This document shows positions 33,201-42,534 of a stretch of 64,000 bases of DNA, in pieces. Position 1 is the stretch's first letter. Each line of letters begins with the position of its first letter. The stretch comes from an uncultured Mesonia sp. (lineage in GTDB: Bacteria; Bacteroidota; Bacteroidia; Flavobacteriales; Flavobacteriaceae), in NCBI GenBank assembly GCA_947499595.1, contig CANMOY010000001.1:248001-312000 (forward strand), written 5' to 3'. The translations under genes and the position numbers were made by a program. Below the pieces are notes generated by a model. It saw only the letters and a list, made by a program, of their open reading frames with translations, had not been told where the DNA came from and did not search any database.

Positions 33201-33782
33201 CTGAGCAAAAAATTGCTCTCGCGTTTTAATTTCACATTTATTATTTATGTAAATATGATCATCCCAATTTTCAAGATACCATTGTGAGTCGACCATTACC
33301 AATTCTACTTGATCACTCAAGCTTTCGCGCTCTATAGGACAACCATCATTGGGCCAAAACTCAGCCTTACTGTTATCTTGTAGGAAAGACTCTAAATCGT
33401 CTATATTTTCGTGCCCATGTCGGTTCCATTCGTTTTTACCAGGGGTATAAATTATTTTACCTTCAAAACTTATTAAAGGTCTCATTAAATGATTCATTAA
33501 AAAGTCTTTCTCTTTTTCACGTTTGTTCTCTTTCGGAGAAAATCCATTTTCACGAGTAATATTACCTAAAGCCACAAAAACCGGGTTTGTTGCATTTTTT
33601 GCGTCTTGGGTTATAGCTTTTAAAACAGGAAGAGAATAAGTAGGATCTACATTTCCAGTATTTGCGGTAAAGTAAAGGGTATTTGCAACCTCATTATTTT
33701 CTTGAGCAAAGCTTGAGAAATGGATTGCTAGTAATAAACAAAAAATAGTCGAAGCCCCGTGAAGCTTATTTAGCATTTTCAT
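30204..33782 (-). CDS. Exported fusion: phosphoesterase-like, kinase-like and outer-membrane beta-barrel domains
   Basis: 1192 aa with a signal peptide (cleavage near residue 26, SSFAQ). Residues 35-330 resemble a calcineurin-type phosphoesterase (AIHHPVLS, SGNHTN), but the metal sites look eroded: ALGN at 71-74 where GD is expected, GKNEW at 115-119 where GNHD is expected. Residues 375-640 show a HipA/Fam20-like atypical kinase pattern: Gly loop AGGGNQSRTLRL (409-420), YNIRELRK (428-435), IGDWDRHSDQW (570-580) and PRDRDQAF (598-605). The last 370 residues form a BamA/surface-antigen-like barrel ending in SLGFRF, with FRNQRFTG like the Omp85 loop-6 region. It probably displays the middle domains at the outer membrane. 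The kinase reading is mine and unproven. Confidence 0.78.
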   Translation of the reverse strand: MKMLNKLHGASTIFCLLLAIHFSSFAQENNEVANTLYFTANTGNVDPTYSLPVLKAITQDAKNATNPVFVALGNITRENGFSPKENKREKEKDFLMNHLMRPLISFEGKIIYTPGKNEWNRHGHENIDDLESFLQDNSKAEFWPNDGCPIERESLSDQVELVMVDSQWYLENWDDHIYINNKCEIKTREQFFAQFKDELKDEQNKTVIVAIHHPVLSAQRKGFLGRMGGFSKQHYYSKPMQELVGRLETLASQFEDVIFVSGNHTNLQYLSDDGIPQVIAGALKSGKKTRPDTNDGHFGSSKPGFAKLIAYANGDTKVAIYEMRSGSSQLVFSHLIPSKRKTLKEVNYHPISKFGETYKASIYSQEEINKSDFYVWAWGEHYRSIYGREIEAPVLNLENLPHNVRALRAGGGNQSRTLRLIDDNENEYNIRELRKSAVRFIQSSIPDHYVKDYMKNTIAEEIVQDYYTTAHPYAPFAVGHLLDAIDIYHANPKIVYVPKQKRLGRFNASYGDKLYMFEEHVGDENKNFKTFGQADDIISTKDMLLELRDNKNARIDENTYIRARLFDMLIGDWDRHSDQWRWAKFESNDSIDLYKAIPRDRDQAFPKYDGPIIALLKLGIPNLRVMQSYTPEPKNLKWLNHAGYHLDQAFINRATWKDWGNQVEYIQKNLSDSVIDKAFADLLPDVQDESIEQIKSTLKQRRDNLLDIAKEYYTYFKKHKVIIATHEDNKVFIKRLPKGETQIQILDEGVEILNTTYNKKETKEIWLYTLDGDDHIHISGNGDNLIKLKIFGGEEKDTYDFENKKRTKIYDYKSKENNFKNVGRKRLTNSYAINNYDPKKKIYDSNVVLPRLGYNRDAGFRAGITNVYTRYDLLRNPFSSQHTLSVDYYGATQGLEFNYDAEFAHLFYNWNLGIDARITGNNFATNYFGMGNSSAYDVDDVTLDYNRVNMKQWHLAPSLIYTKGNALRASIKAIIEANEVSFNDNRFTGDNFNKNNPIFENQIYAGGELAINYNNKGSLIGYPRRGMELGLTAGYKSSVNGDFDNKFAYLNPLLSFVYPIHESGAATLATKAEANFILGNNYNFYHAATVGGDTSLRGFRNQRFTGKTGFYQTTDLRVGLTKFKTNFVPLRVGVSAGFDYGRVWLENDSSNKWHTSYGGSIFINGFNALTANLGYYMSDEDNRFLFSLGFRF

Positions 33783-33963
33783 GAATTTTTAATTTGGTTG
33801 TATGCTCGTAAAAATCTTAAATTTTAATGAACCAATAATTTTATTTAACCATTTATAACATTTTTTGTTAATAGTGTTAAAAGATTTTACCATTGACTCG
33901 CTTGTTTACTAACTTTAACTAAATTTAAACAACTCGGCCTCGACAAATATTCCAGGGCTAAAC

Positions 33964-33971
33964 TAAATTTG
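33964..33971 (+). promoter_or_regulatory. -7 promoter element for tamB
   Basis: TAAATTTG matches TAnnTTTG and lies 17 nt before the TTG start at 33989. This spacing equals that seen at tetR and the RlmL-like gene and supports the TTG start. Confidence 0.45.
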
Positions 33972-33988
33972 CGCGAAAACTCTAAGAA

Positions 33989-36900
33989 TTGACTCAACAA
34001 GCAACTAAAGAAAAATCTAAGCCAAATAAAAAAGAAAACACTGCTATGTATAAGCGTGTACTGAGGTTTATTGCCAAATTCTTTTTGGTGATTTTCATAT
34101 TATTTGTGCTTTTGCTTTTATTTATACGTTCACCTTGGGGTCAAAGTATTATTGTTAATCGCGTAATTGATTACGTGAGTGGTAAAACGGAAACGGTTGT
34201 TCAACTTGATAAACTCTTTATAACTTGGCAAGGAAATATTAATCTAGAAGGACTTTATTTAGAAGATAAAAAGGGAGATACCTTGCTTTACACCCGGCAA
34301 CTAGAAGCAGATATTCCATTGTATCCTATTTTATCCAACAATAATCTAAACATTAACTCTCTAGAGTGGGATGGGGCCGTAGCCAATATAAAAAGAAAAG
34401 ACACCTTGGCGGGGTTTAACTTTCAGTTTCTAATTGAGGCTTTCGCGGATTCAAATCAAACACAAAAAAATACGCAGACAGAAAATCAAAATCAACCACT
34501 TAAGATTAATTTAGGCGACTTTTATTTTTCAGATTTTAATTTTACTTATCAGGATGCAGTTTTGGGAAGTGATTTAAAAGTTAAATTTAATGCCTTAGAT
34601 ATATCCATGCAGCAATTTGATCTTGAGAAACAAGATTATTTTATTGACAAATTGCACTTTCAAAAGGCTTTGATTAATTATGTGCAGAGTGAGCCACAAT
34701 TTATGGTTCAAGATTCTACCCAAAGCCTCTTGCCGCATTTTAAAATGAATGAGATTCGGTTGAAAGAAGTAAGGTTTAATTATTTAGATAAACCGAATCA
34801 GCTTAAAGCGGATGTCAATCTCTCTGATTTTTTATTGAGCAAGGGTAATTTGGATCTAAACCAACAAAAGATTAAAATTGACGAGATCGGATTGGTTGAC
34901 TCAAAAGTAGACATTGATTCAGATATGCTGAATAATCCACAAAAAGAATCAAAGGGAGTTGATAACATTACCGATGCAAGTATATGGCCAGACTGGGAGG
35001 TGAATTTAGCAAATATTGATTTTAAAAATAATCAAATAAGTTATCACGAAGCCAGTAAGCCAAGGCAAGAAAATGTGTTTAATCCACAAGCGATGACTTT
35101 TAAAGGTCTTTTTGTGAAAGCCAAAAATTTAAACCTAGAGAGAACCAAATCTGTTGGTTTGCAATTAGAAAGACTTGCATTTAAAGAATCTAGCGGTTTT
35201 AGAGTAAAAGAAGCTTCTTTTGTTGCCCAAATCACTGATGAAAAATTAAAAGTAAACCAAATAAAACTGGGAACTAACACGTCTAATTTAAGGGCGAATA
35301 TTCAAATTGACTATACTAATTTAGATGATTTTATAAGCGATTATACCCAAGCAGATTTTAGAGTTGATGTAAGCCAACTAGAAACTCAATGGGTAGAAGC
35401 TTATTATTTTGCTCCAGAATTAAAACAAAACCAAGTTTTTTCTCAATTGGGTGAAAATCCGCTTCAAGCGAAATTAAAAGCCAATGGAAATTTAAATACT
35501 TTAAATGTAGAACAAGTAAAAGTGAATTGGGGAGAGCACTTTAGCAGCAGTTTAGAAGGTGTTTTTTCTAATATAAATAATATTGATCAGTTAGAATTTG
35601 ATTTACCTATTTTTGAAATTACCACTCGTAAATCAGCGATTGAGCAATTCATAAAACCAGAAGATTTAGGTTTTAAATTACCAGATGAAATTGAACTCCA
35701 AAGTTCTGTAACTGGTAGTACAAGCGCGGGAGAATTAGATGCGTTTTTAGACACGAGCTTAGGATCGATGCAAGTTGAAGGAGAATTCAATCTTGATAAG
35801 GTTTATGGTTTTGAAGGAGAAATAAAAACAAACTCAATTCAACTTGCCCAATTATTAGATAATGAAGACTTTGGTAATTTGAGTTTTACAGCACAAATAA
35901 AGGCGCAAGGCGAACAATTGAACAACCTTGATGCTGTACTAAAAACCAATTTTACTGAGTTAAGTTATGCCAATTATGATTTTTCGGCTTTAAGTTTAGC
36001 GGCCAATATTAAGAAAGGTAGAGGCAGTATTTTTGCAGTTTTTGAAGATGATAATCTGAATTTTGAAGCCCAAACTCAACTGGTTTTAGATTCGATTAAA
36101 AGTCAAGTGAATTTTAATTTACATCTAGAGGGAGCCAATTTATATGCCCTTGGGTTAACCGATCGTGATATACGTACAAAATTTGATTTAAGCGGATATT
36201 TTAAAGGCAATATGCAAAAATATCAATCTGGTTTAAACTTAGATAACACCGTTGCAGTTTATGATAACAGACCCTATTATTTAGACGATTTAGCTGCTTA
36301 TCTTGCCGTTGACCAAGACAATACTTTATTGAGTGTTGCTAGCAATTTTTTGCAAATTAATTTAGATGCAAACGATAGCCCAAGTATTATAGATGCTGCC
36401 CTTCGCCAACACATCAACCAATACCGTGGAGATTCTTTACAAGTTAGTAAAAATAAAACACCCGTAAAGATTAATTTAAAAGGTAGCTTTAAACCCACTT
36501 CCATTTTCAAAGACATTATTTTTGATGGTATTAAACAAATGGATAGTTTGCGTTTTTCGCTTGCTTTTAACGAAGAGAAAAACACCTTAAAAGGCAACTT
36601 CAATTTGCCTTATCTTAATTACAGCAATAATAAGTTAAGTGATTTTAAACTAGCTCTTAAAGGAAATGGAAAAACAGCCGATTTAGAGGTGGGGTTTCGA
36701 GCCATTGAGGCAGGACCATTTCAAATAGGTAAAACGAGGCTTTTAGGCAATTACAAAGATGAGAAGCTGTACTTTGGTTTTCAAGCATTTCAAGAAGACA
36801 ATTTAACCTATAACATTCAATCGGTATTATTCCAAAAAGACGGTTATCAACATTTTAAAATTCTTCCTGAAGATTTAAAATTAGACGGCAAAAATTGGCA

Positions 36901-39085
36901 GGTGCCAGCAGAAAATAAGGTAGTTTTTAATGACCAAGAAATTAATGTGCAGCAAATGCGTTTTAAGCATCAAGAGCAGGTATTTAAATTTTACACCGAA
37001 CGTCTCGAAAATGATTTTGCGTTAGCCCTCGATTGGAAGAGCTTTAAAATTGAGAATTTATTTCATTATTTAAACCCTAAAAATTCGGTTGCTACCGGAT
37101 TACTTGATGGTGAGGTGAAATTTATCAATCCCTTAAAAGAAAATGCGTTTACCGCCGATTTACAGATTGCTAATTTGCATATTCTTGAAAATGAAATAGG
37201 CGTTTTAAAGATCGATGCCCAAGCGAATGATTATAAAACCTACGATTTACTGGCCGAATTAAAAGGTGATAAAATAGAGGCGCAATTAAAAGGTGACTAC
37301 ACCATTAAAGAAAATACCACCCAGTATGAGTTTGATTTGAATCTTGCACGATTAAATCTTCAACTGGTGCAAAAATTTGCAGACAGCAGTATTAAAGAGG
37401 CTTCGGGAGAAGTTTCGGCTCAAATCAAACTCGCCCAAGAGGAAAACCAACTAGCTTATAAAGGAAACATTAACTTCCTAAACGCACAAGTGGTACCTCG
37501 CGCTTTAAACACTCCTTATAAACTTGGAAAAGAAAAAATAGGCATTACTAAAGAACAGATTGATTTTAATGCATTTACAATTAAGGATGAACGAGAAAAT
37601 CAATTTGTAGTAAACGGACAAATTTTGACAAAATCTCTACTTAATCCTGAGTTTGACTTGAGTGTGAAAGCACGAGATTTCTTAGCATTAAATGCCAAAG
37701 AAGAAGATAATGATTCGTTTTTTGGTAAAGCAATTTTTGATCTAAACGCACAGGTAAAGGGAGACTTGAATTTTCCTAAAATACAAGCCGATTTAAGTGT
37801 GAAAGAAGGTACAGATATTACTTATATTTATCCTAATGTAGCGGCCAATCGTATCACGCAAGATGGGGTAGTGGTCTTTGTAAATAAAGAAAACCCCGAT
37901 AATATATTAACCCAAAACGCAAAAGCCGAAAAAAACACCCTTAATACAGGCATAGAACTCAAAAGTAAATTACGTGTCGAACCCGGAGCTTCTTTTAAAG
38001 TCATTTTAGACGAGCGAACCAATGACAATTTAGAAGTCGTAGGTCAAGGTGAATTGCTTTTCAATATTTTTAAAAACGGTAGAACTACACTAACAGGAAG
38101 GTATGATATTAGCGATGGGCATTATGAAATGAACCTTTATAACCTAGTAAAACGCAGGTTTGATTTAGCCGATAATAGCAGCATTTCATGGGTGGGAGAT
38201 CCTACAGACGCGCAATTAGATGTTACAGCCATTTATGATGTAAAAACATCCGCTTCAGCGCTAATGGCCAGTCAAACTTCCAATGCCTCCTTAGAAGTTC
38301 AAAATCAGTTTAAACAACGCATTCCCTTTCAAGTCTATTTAAATGTAGAAGGAGAATTACTTAAACCTAAGCTTAATTTTAGATTAGGAATTCCTGAAGA
38401 CCAACGCGGGGCCTTTGGCGGAGCGCTTTACGGAAGAATAAACCAACTCAATCAACAAGAAGACGCACTTAACAAACAAATATTTTCTTTATTGGTCTTA
38501 AATAGATTTTACCCTAGCTCGGGAAGTGATGGTAGTTCAGGAGGGCCAGCAACCGTGGCAAGAGATAATATTAACGATGCTTTATCAGATCAATTAAATG
38601 TATTTTCAGATAAGTTGGTAGGCGATACAGGAATCGATTTAGACTTCGGTTTAAACTCCTATACCGACTACCAAGGCTCGACCTCAGAAAGTCGAACCGA
38701 TTTAAATATCTCGGCTAGCAAAAAGCTATTTAATGACCGTTTGATCGTACAAGCCGGCAGTCAAGTTGGTGTACAAGGAGATGCTAGACCAGGTGAAGAA
38801 AACCCGGTTATTGGAAATGTAAGTATTGAATATTTATTAGCACCTTCAGGAAGGTGGCGCTTGCGCGGATTTAGAAAAAGCGAATATGAAAACGTAATAG
38901 ACGGTCAAGTTTTTGTAAGCGGTATCGCTTTAATTTTTAATCGAGAGTTTAATCAATTTAAAGAATTGTTTAAAAAAGAGCTTGACAAAGAAAAAACATC
39001 GACGCCCGCTCCCGAAGAAGAAAATAAACAAAAATCAAGTAAGCTCAAGGCTACAGAAACAACAAAAGAAGACCAAAATGACTAA
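33989..39085 (+). CDS. tamB: TamB-family translocation/assembly module protein
   Basis: 1698 aa. A single membrane anchor (about residues 28-48) is followed by the long beta-rich repeats of AsmA/TamB proteins and a C-terminal TamB domain (DUF490) containing EGELLKPKLNFRLGIPED and LIVQAGSQVGVQ. TamB-like proteins bridge the periplasm and carry phospholipid, or assist outer-membrane assembly, with TamA. The start is uncertain: TTG 33989 adds a Lys-rich 19-residue tail, and ATG 34046 (MYKRVLRFIAKFFLV) is the alternative. The next gene, a lipoprotein TamA (TamL), overlaps by 8 nt, so both are translationally coupled. Confidence 0.9.
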   Translation: MTQQATKEKSKPNKKENTAMYKRVLRFIAKFFLVIFILFVLLLLFIRSPWGQSIIVNRVIDYVSGKTETVVQLDKLFITWQGNINLEGLYLEDKKGDTLLYTRQLEADIPLYPILSNNNLNINSLEWDGAVANIKRKDTLAGFNFQFLIEAFADSNQTQKNTQTENQNQPLKINLGDFYFSDFNFTYQDAVLGSDLKVKFNALDISMQQFDLEKQDYFIDKLHFQKALINYVQSEPQFMVQDSTQSLLPHFKMNEIRLKEVRFNYLDKPNQLKADVNLSDFLLSKGNLDLNQQKIKIDEIGLVDSKVDIDSDMLNNPQKESKGVDNITDASIWPDWEVNLANIDFKNNQISYHEASKPRQENVFNPQAMTFKGLFVKAKNLNLERTKSVGLQLERLAFKESSGFRVKEASFVAQITDEKLKVNQIKLGTNTSNLRANIQIDYTNLDDFISDYTQADFRVDVSQLETQWVEAYYFAPELKQNQVFSQLGENPLQAKLKANGNLNTLNVEQVKVNWGEHFSSSLEGVFSNINNIDQLEFDLPIFEITTRKSAIEQFIKPEDLGFKLPDEIELQSSVTGSTSAGELDAFLDTSLGSMQVEGEFNLDKVYGFEGEIKTNSIQLAQLLDNEDFGNLSFTAQIKAQGEQLNNLDAVLKTNFTELSYANYDFSALSLAANIKKGRGSIFAVFEDDNLNFEAQTQLVLDSIKSQVNFNLHLEGANLYALGLTDRDIRTKFDLSGYFKGNMQKYQSGLNLDNTVAVYDNRPYYLDDLAAYLAVDQDNTLLSVASNFLQINLDANDSPSIIDAALRQHINQYRGDSLQVSKNKTPVKINLKGSFKPTSIFKDIIFDGIKQMDSLRFSLAFNEEKNTLKGNFNLPYLNYSNNKLSDFKLALKGNGKTADLEVGFRAIEAGPFQIGKTRLLGNYKDEKLYFGFQAFQEDNLTYNIQSVLFQKDGYQHFKILPEDLKLDGKNWQVPAENKVVFNDQEINVQQMRFKHQEQVFKFYTERLENDFALALDWKSFKIENLFHYLNPKNSVATGLLDGEVKFINPLKENAFTADLQIANLHILENEIGVLKIDAQANDYKTYDLLAELKGDKIEAQLKGDYTIKENTTQYEFDLNLARLNLQLVQKFADSSIKEASGEVSAQIKLAQEENQLAYKGNINFLNAQVVPRALNTPYKLGKEKIGITKEQIDFNAFTIKDERENQFVVNGQILTKSLLNPEFDLSVKARDFLALNAKEEDNDSFFGKAIFDLNAQVKGDLNFPKIQADLSVKEGTDITYIYPNVAANRITQDGVVVFVNKENPDNILTQNAKAEKNTLNTGIELKSKLRVEPGASFKVILDERTNDNLEVVGQGELLFNIFKNGRTTLTGRYDISDGHYEMNLYNLVKRRFDLADNSSISWVGDPTDAQLDVTAIYDVKTSASALMASQTSNASLEVQNQFKQRIPFQVYLNVEGELLKPKLNFRLGIPEDQRGAFGGALYGRINQLNQQEDALNKQIFSLLVLNRFYPSSGSDGSSGGPATVARDNINDALSDQLNVFSDKLVGDTGIDLDFGLNSYTDYQGSTSESRTDLNISASKKLFNDRLIVQAGSQVGVQGDARPGEENPVIGNVSIEYLLAPSGRWRLRGFRKSEYENVIDGQVFVSGIALIFNREFNQFKELFKKELDKEKTSTPAPEEENKQKSSKLKATETTKEDQND

Positions 39086-41360
39086 AATAAAATTTTCATG
39101 CTTAGCGTTTTTAGGGTGGATGTGTTTAGCATTGATTTTACAGGCATGTTCGGTCAAAAAATTCATTCCCCAAGGTAAAACGCTTTACACTGGAGCAGAT
39201 ATTAAACTTAATGATACGCTCTATGCTTCTTTTAAACAAGATGAAAATCTTAAAAACGCTTTGAATGCGGTGCTTTATCCAGAACCAAACTCCAAATTTT
39301 TAGGGGGGTACCCTAATCTGTTTTTTTATTATAAAGGACAAAAAGAAAATCCGGGATTTATTTATAAATTTTTAGCCAAGAAAAGGGGAGAAGAACCAGT
39401 TTATTTTGAAGATGAAAACGTTAATCAAACAGTTGAACTCATAAAAAACAGACTTGAAAACCACGGATATTATTATTACACGGTAAATTCTAAAGTTGAT
39501 CAAGATACTACGGCAAAAACCACATCGGTAAATTATCAAATTGCGGCAAAACGCCCATATACCATAGCAGATTATTTGGTAGAAGAAGACTCTATACATC
39601 CGGCGCAATTATACAAAGACATTAAGAGTAGCTTGCAAAATTCTTTAATCAAGAAGGGAATGCGATTTAATTTGCAACAATTCAAAGCAGAACGCGAGCG
39701 CATTGATAAATTTTTAAAAGAAAAAGGCTATTATAATTTTAATAGTGATTTTTTGATATTTGAAGCCGATACCAATCGTTATGATAAACAAAGGTTCGAC
39801 TTGTTTTTATCTTTAAAAAACAATATACCTAGAAGATCAAAACACCCCTATGTTTTAGATAGTGTTTTGGTTTTTCCTAATGAAAGCATCGAAAAAGAAA
39901 AAAGAAAGCTATTGCCCGAAGTTTTTAATAACATTCATTATTATCAAGACACCCTCTTCTTTAAACCTAAACGCCTAGCTCCTTTTATACAAATCAAACC
40001 AGGAGAAACGTATAGCCCAGATAAATCTAAAAGCACCAGCAGACGTTTGGCTTCGACGGGAGTGTATAAATTTGTAAATATTGTTTATAAAGAAAAAGAC
40101 ACTGTTTTAAACGAAAATAATCAATATGAATTGGTTGCCGAAATCAGGTTATCTCCCTATAAAAAAAGGGCAATTCGAGCCAACCTGCAAACCGTTACTA
40201 AATCGAATTCTTTTGCAGGCCCTGGTATAGGCTTAGATTACATCAATAAAAACTGGTTAAAAGGCGGAGAGGTTCTAAAAACGGGTTCAACTTTTTCTTA
40301 TGAAAGACAATTTGGGGGGCAGCAAAAAGGTTTACAGAGTTTACAATTGGGCTTAGAAAGCCAAGTTAGCTTTCCACGTTTGTTATTCCCTTTTGATATC
40401 AACCATAGGTTTAAATATAGTACCCCAAAAACCAATATAAGAGTAGGTTATGATTATTTAAATAGAAGCAATCTTTATAGTTTAAACTCTATTTCCGCTT
40501 CATTCGGGTATTCTTGGCAAGCAAATAAATACGTAACTCACAGCTTGAACTTACTGAAATTAGATTACGTTAGATTAGGAAAAACTACTTCTGAATTTGA
40601 AGCCATTCTCGATGAAAATCCATTTTTAAGAGAAAGTTTTGAGCAACAGTTTATCTTAGGTCTAACGTATTCTTTTACCTATAATGAATTACTTAGCGAA
40701 AATAAAAACAGTGGCATTTACTTTAATCTTAATTTTGATACCGCTGGTAATAGTTTGGGTATTTTTGGTAAACAAGAAAAAGGAGAGGAGGTAAAGAAGT
40801 TCCTGGGGCTAGCCTATGCACAATACGCCAAAACCGATATTGATGTAAGTTATCATCTAAATTTAAATAAAAATCAATTTTTAGTAGGGCGGGTTTTTGC
40901 CGGTTTAGGTATTCCATACGGTAATTCGAATACTTTACCTTTTGTAAAACAATTTTTTTCTGGTGGTCCGTACAGCGTACGTGCATTTAATATTCGTTCG
41001 CTGGGTCCTGGAACTTATGAAAGTAACGATGAAGGAGGATTTTTTGACCAGTCGGGAGATATACGCTTAGAAGCCAATCTAGAATACAGATTTCCTTTGT
41101 TTAACTATGTAAATGGTGCTATTTTTGTCGACGCTGGTAATGTGTGGCTTATGAATGAAAATGAAAAATTACCCGGTGGTAAATTTACCAACGATTTTAT
41201 AAATGAATTTGGAGTAGGCTCTGGAGTAGGGGTACGAGTAGATATACAAGGATTTGTATTAAGATTTGATCTCGCAGCGCCTTTAAAGAAACCGGCCCAA
41301 AACTGGAAATTTAACTATTCCAAACCCGTATTTAACTTTGCTATTGGTTATCCTTTTTAA
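39078..41360 (+). CDS. tamL: TamL: lipoprotein BamA/TamA-family outer-membrane protein
   Basis: 760 aa with a lipobox at C24 (MCLALILQAC), three POTRA-like segments (about residues 25-370) and an Omp85 beta-barrel. The barrel has the lid-loop motif FSGGPYSVRAFNIRSLGPG and the final strands FNFAIGYPF. The lipid anchor distinguishes Bacteroidota TamL from proteobacterial TamA. I use ATG 39078 (MTKIKFSCLAFLG); the longer TTG-started frame from 38982 is inside tamB and lacks a signal. Coupling with tamB confirms the partnership, with TamB spanning the periplasm to this barrel. Confidence 0.92.
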   Translation: MTKIKFSCLAFLGWMCLALILQACSVKKFIPQGKTLYTGADIKLNDTLYASFKQDENLKNALNAVLYPEPNSKFLGGYPNLFFYYKGQKENPGFIYKFLAKKRGEEPVYFEDENVNQTVELIKNRLENHGYYYYTVNSKVDQDTTAKTTSVNYQIAAKRPYTIADYLVEEDSIHPAQLYKDIKSSLQNSLIKKGMRFNLQQFKAERERIDKFLKEKGYYNFNSDFLIFEADTNRYDKQRFDLFLSLKNNIPRRSKHPYVLDSVLVFPNESIEKEKRKLLPEVFNNIHYYQDTLFFKPKRLAPFIQIKPGETYSPDKSKSTSRRLASTGVYKFVNIVYKEKDTVLNENNQYELVAEIRLSPYKKRAIRANLQTVTKSNSFAGPGIGLDYINKNWLKGGEVLKTGSTFSYERQFGGQQKGLQSLQLGLESQVSFPRLLFPFDINHRFKYSTPKTNIRVGYDYLNRSNLYSLNSISASFGYSWQANKYVTHSLNLLKLDYVRLGKTTSEFEAILDENPFLRESFEQQFILGLTYSFTYNELLSENKNSGIYFNLNFDTAGNSLGIFGKQEKGEEVKKFLGLAYAQYAKTDIDVSYHLNLNKNQFLVGRVFAGLGIPYGNSNTLPFVKQFFSGGPYSVRAFNIRSLGPGTYESNDEGGFFDQSGDIRLEANLEYRFPLFNYVNGAIFVDAGNVWLMNENEKLPGGKFTNDFINEFGVGSGVGVRVDIQGFVLRFDLAAPLKKPAQNWKFNYSKPVFNFAIGYPF

Positions 41361-41362
41361 TT

Positions 41363-42235
41363 ATGAAAAAAAAATACTTACTTTCTCTTGTTTTTGTATT
41401 ACTTTCTGGAGTTATATTGGCTCAAAACAAGTATGCATTTAATAGCATAGATAGTTTACAAGAACCTGTAAAAATAACTACTTGGGATTTAGCTAAATAT
41501 GATGCTTCTCTCGCTTGGGGCGGATTCAAAAACGTTTTTGCGAGTCCCTTTAAATGGAATCAGGACGATTGGGCTACTGCTGCAGCGATTGGAATAGGCA
41601 CCGCAGGTTTACATATTTTAGACGATGACGCCAAACGATATTTCAAAGACCAAGAAAAAGATATTCCTTCTATTGTCCGCGATTTTGGTTGGTATTTTGG
41701 TAGTCCGCAGAATAATTATGGTGTAAATGGAGGTATATACCTAGTAGGCTTATTCACCAAAAATGAGAAAATAAGAAGAACAGGAATCTTAATGATTACT
41801 TCGGCCAGTGCAGCTGGATTGGTGCAAACGGTAGCAAAAAAGGTAACCGGTAGAGCCAGACCGTCAGATGGGGGTAAATTTACTTTTAAACCTTTTAAAC
41901 CAGGAGGCGGCTATCACTCTTTCCCTTCAGGACATACTATTTTATCTTTTACTACCTTTTATTCCTTATCAAAGCAATTTGATAATCCCTGGATTAAAGG
42001 CGGACTCATAACAGCCGGTATGATTTCTCCCGTTTCACGACTCTGGGCGGGTGCACACTGGCTTACCGATGTAGCGCTTAGTGTCGCTCTTACTGTTGTG
42101 GTTGTAGATAGCGTAGACAATTACTTGGATAAGCAAATGAAAAGTGACACTGAATTAAAGCAAGCCAAAAGAAATCGTATTTCGTGGCGCTTGCAAATGG
42201 GGCCCAGCTCAATTGGTTTAAGGGGTACATTTTAG
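41363..42235 (+). CDS. PAP2-superfamily phosphatase, exported
   Basis: 290 aa with a signal peptide (MKKKYLLSLVFVLLSGVILAQ). All three PAP2 motifs are present: KKVTGRARPSDG, FPSGHTILSF and SRLWAGAHWLTDVA, with catalytic and phosphate-binding Arg, His and Asp. Members dephosphorylate undecaprenyl-PP, phosphatidate or lipid A. Here the domain follows an N-terminal region of about 120 residues, a layout seen in outer-membrane-associated PAP2 proteins. It starts 2 nt after tamL, so the tamB-tamL-pap2 set is one operon, hinting at a lipid-handling role in the envelope. Confidence 0.9.
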   Translation: MKKKYLLSLVFVLLSGVILAQNKYAFNSIDSLQEPVKITTWDLAKYDASLAWGGFKNVFASPFKWNQDDWATAAAIGIGTAGLHILDDDAKRYFKDQEKDIPSIVRDFGWYFGSPQNNYGVNGGIYLVGLFTKNEKIRRTGILMITSASAAGLVQTVAKKVTGRARPSDGGKFTFKPFKPGGGYHSFPSGHTILSFTTFYSLSKQFDNPWIKGGLITAGMISPVSRLWAGAHWLTDVALSVALTVVVVDSVDNYLDKQMKSDTELKQAKRNRISWRLQMGPSSIGLRGTF

Positions 42236-42534
42236 ATGCTTTTTTCACTATTAATTCTCTGTAATTGGTACAAGCCCCCATTTCGGTATCGTTGAAAATA
42301 TCCGCTTAAAGCTTTTGAGTTAAATTCAATAGCCCTTCTAAAACTATTTGTTTCTCTAATTAATTCAATGTAGACACTTTTGGTTAGTATCCTAATTTCT
42401 GCTTTTTTACTACTAATTTTCTTCAGTAAAATGACAAAACCTTAATATTATATCTTTGTTTTAAATAAATTGATTAAATTTTACCTTTCTATTAACAAAC
42501 AACAGTAAAATTTTACTCACTAAAACTAAATTAT
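42236..42534. other. Intergenic region before yifB with promoter and palindrome
   Basis: About 300 nt without a gene. A -7-like TATCTTTG lies at 42451-42458, 76 nt before the yifB ATG. A perfect 14-nt palindrome AGTAAAATTTTACT is at 42504-42517, between that box and the start codon. No hairpin terminator for the upstream operon is evident. Confidence 0.5.

Noticed and set aside
38982-39077. N-terminal extension of TamL from a TTG start
   Set aside because: It lies inside tamB, is Lys-rich and would bury the lipoprotein signal that begins at ATG 39078.
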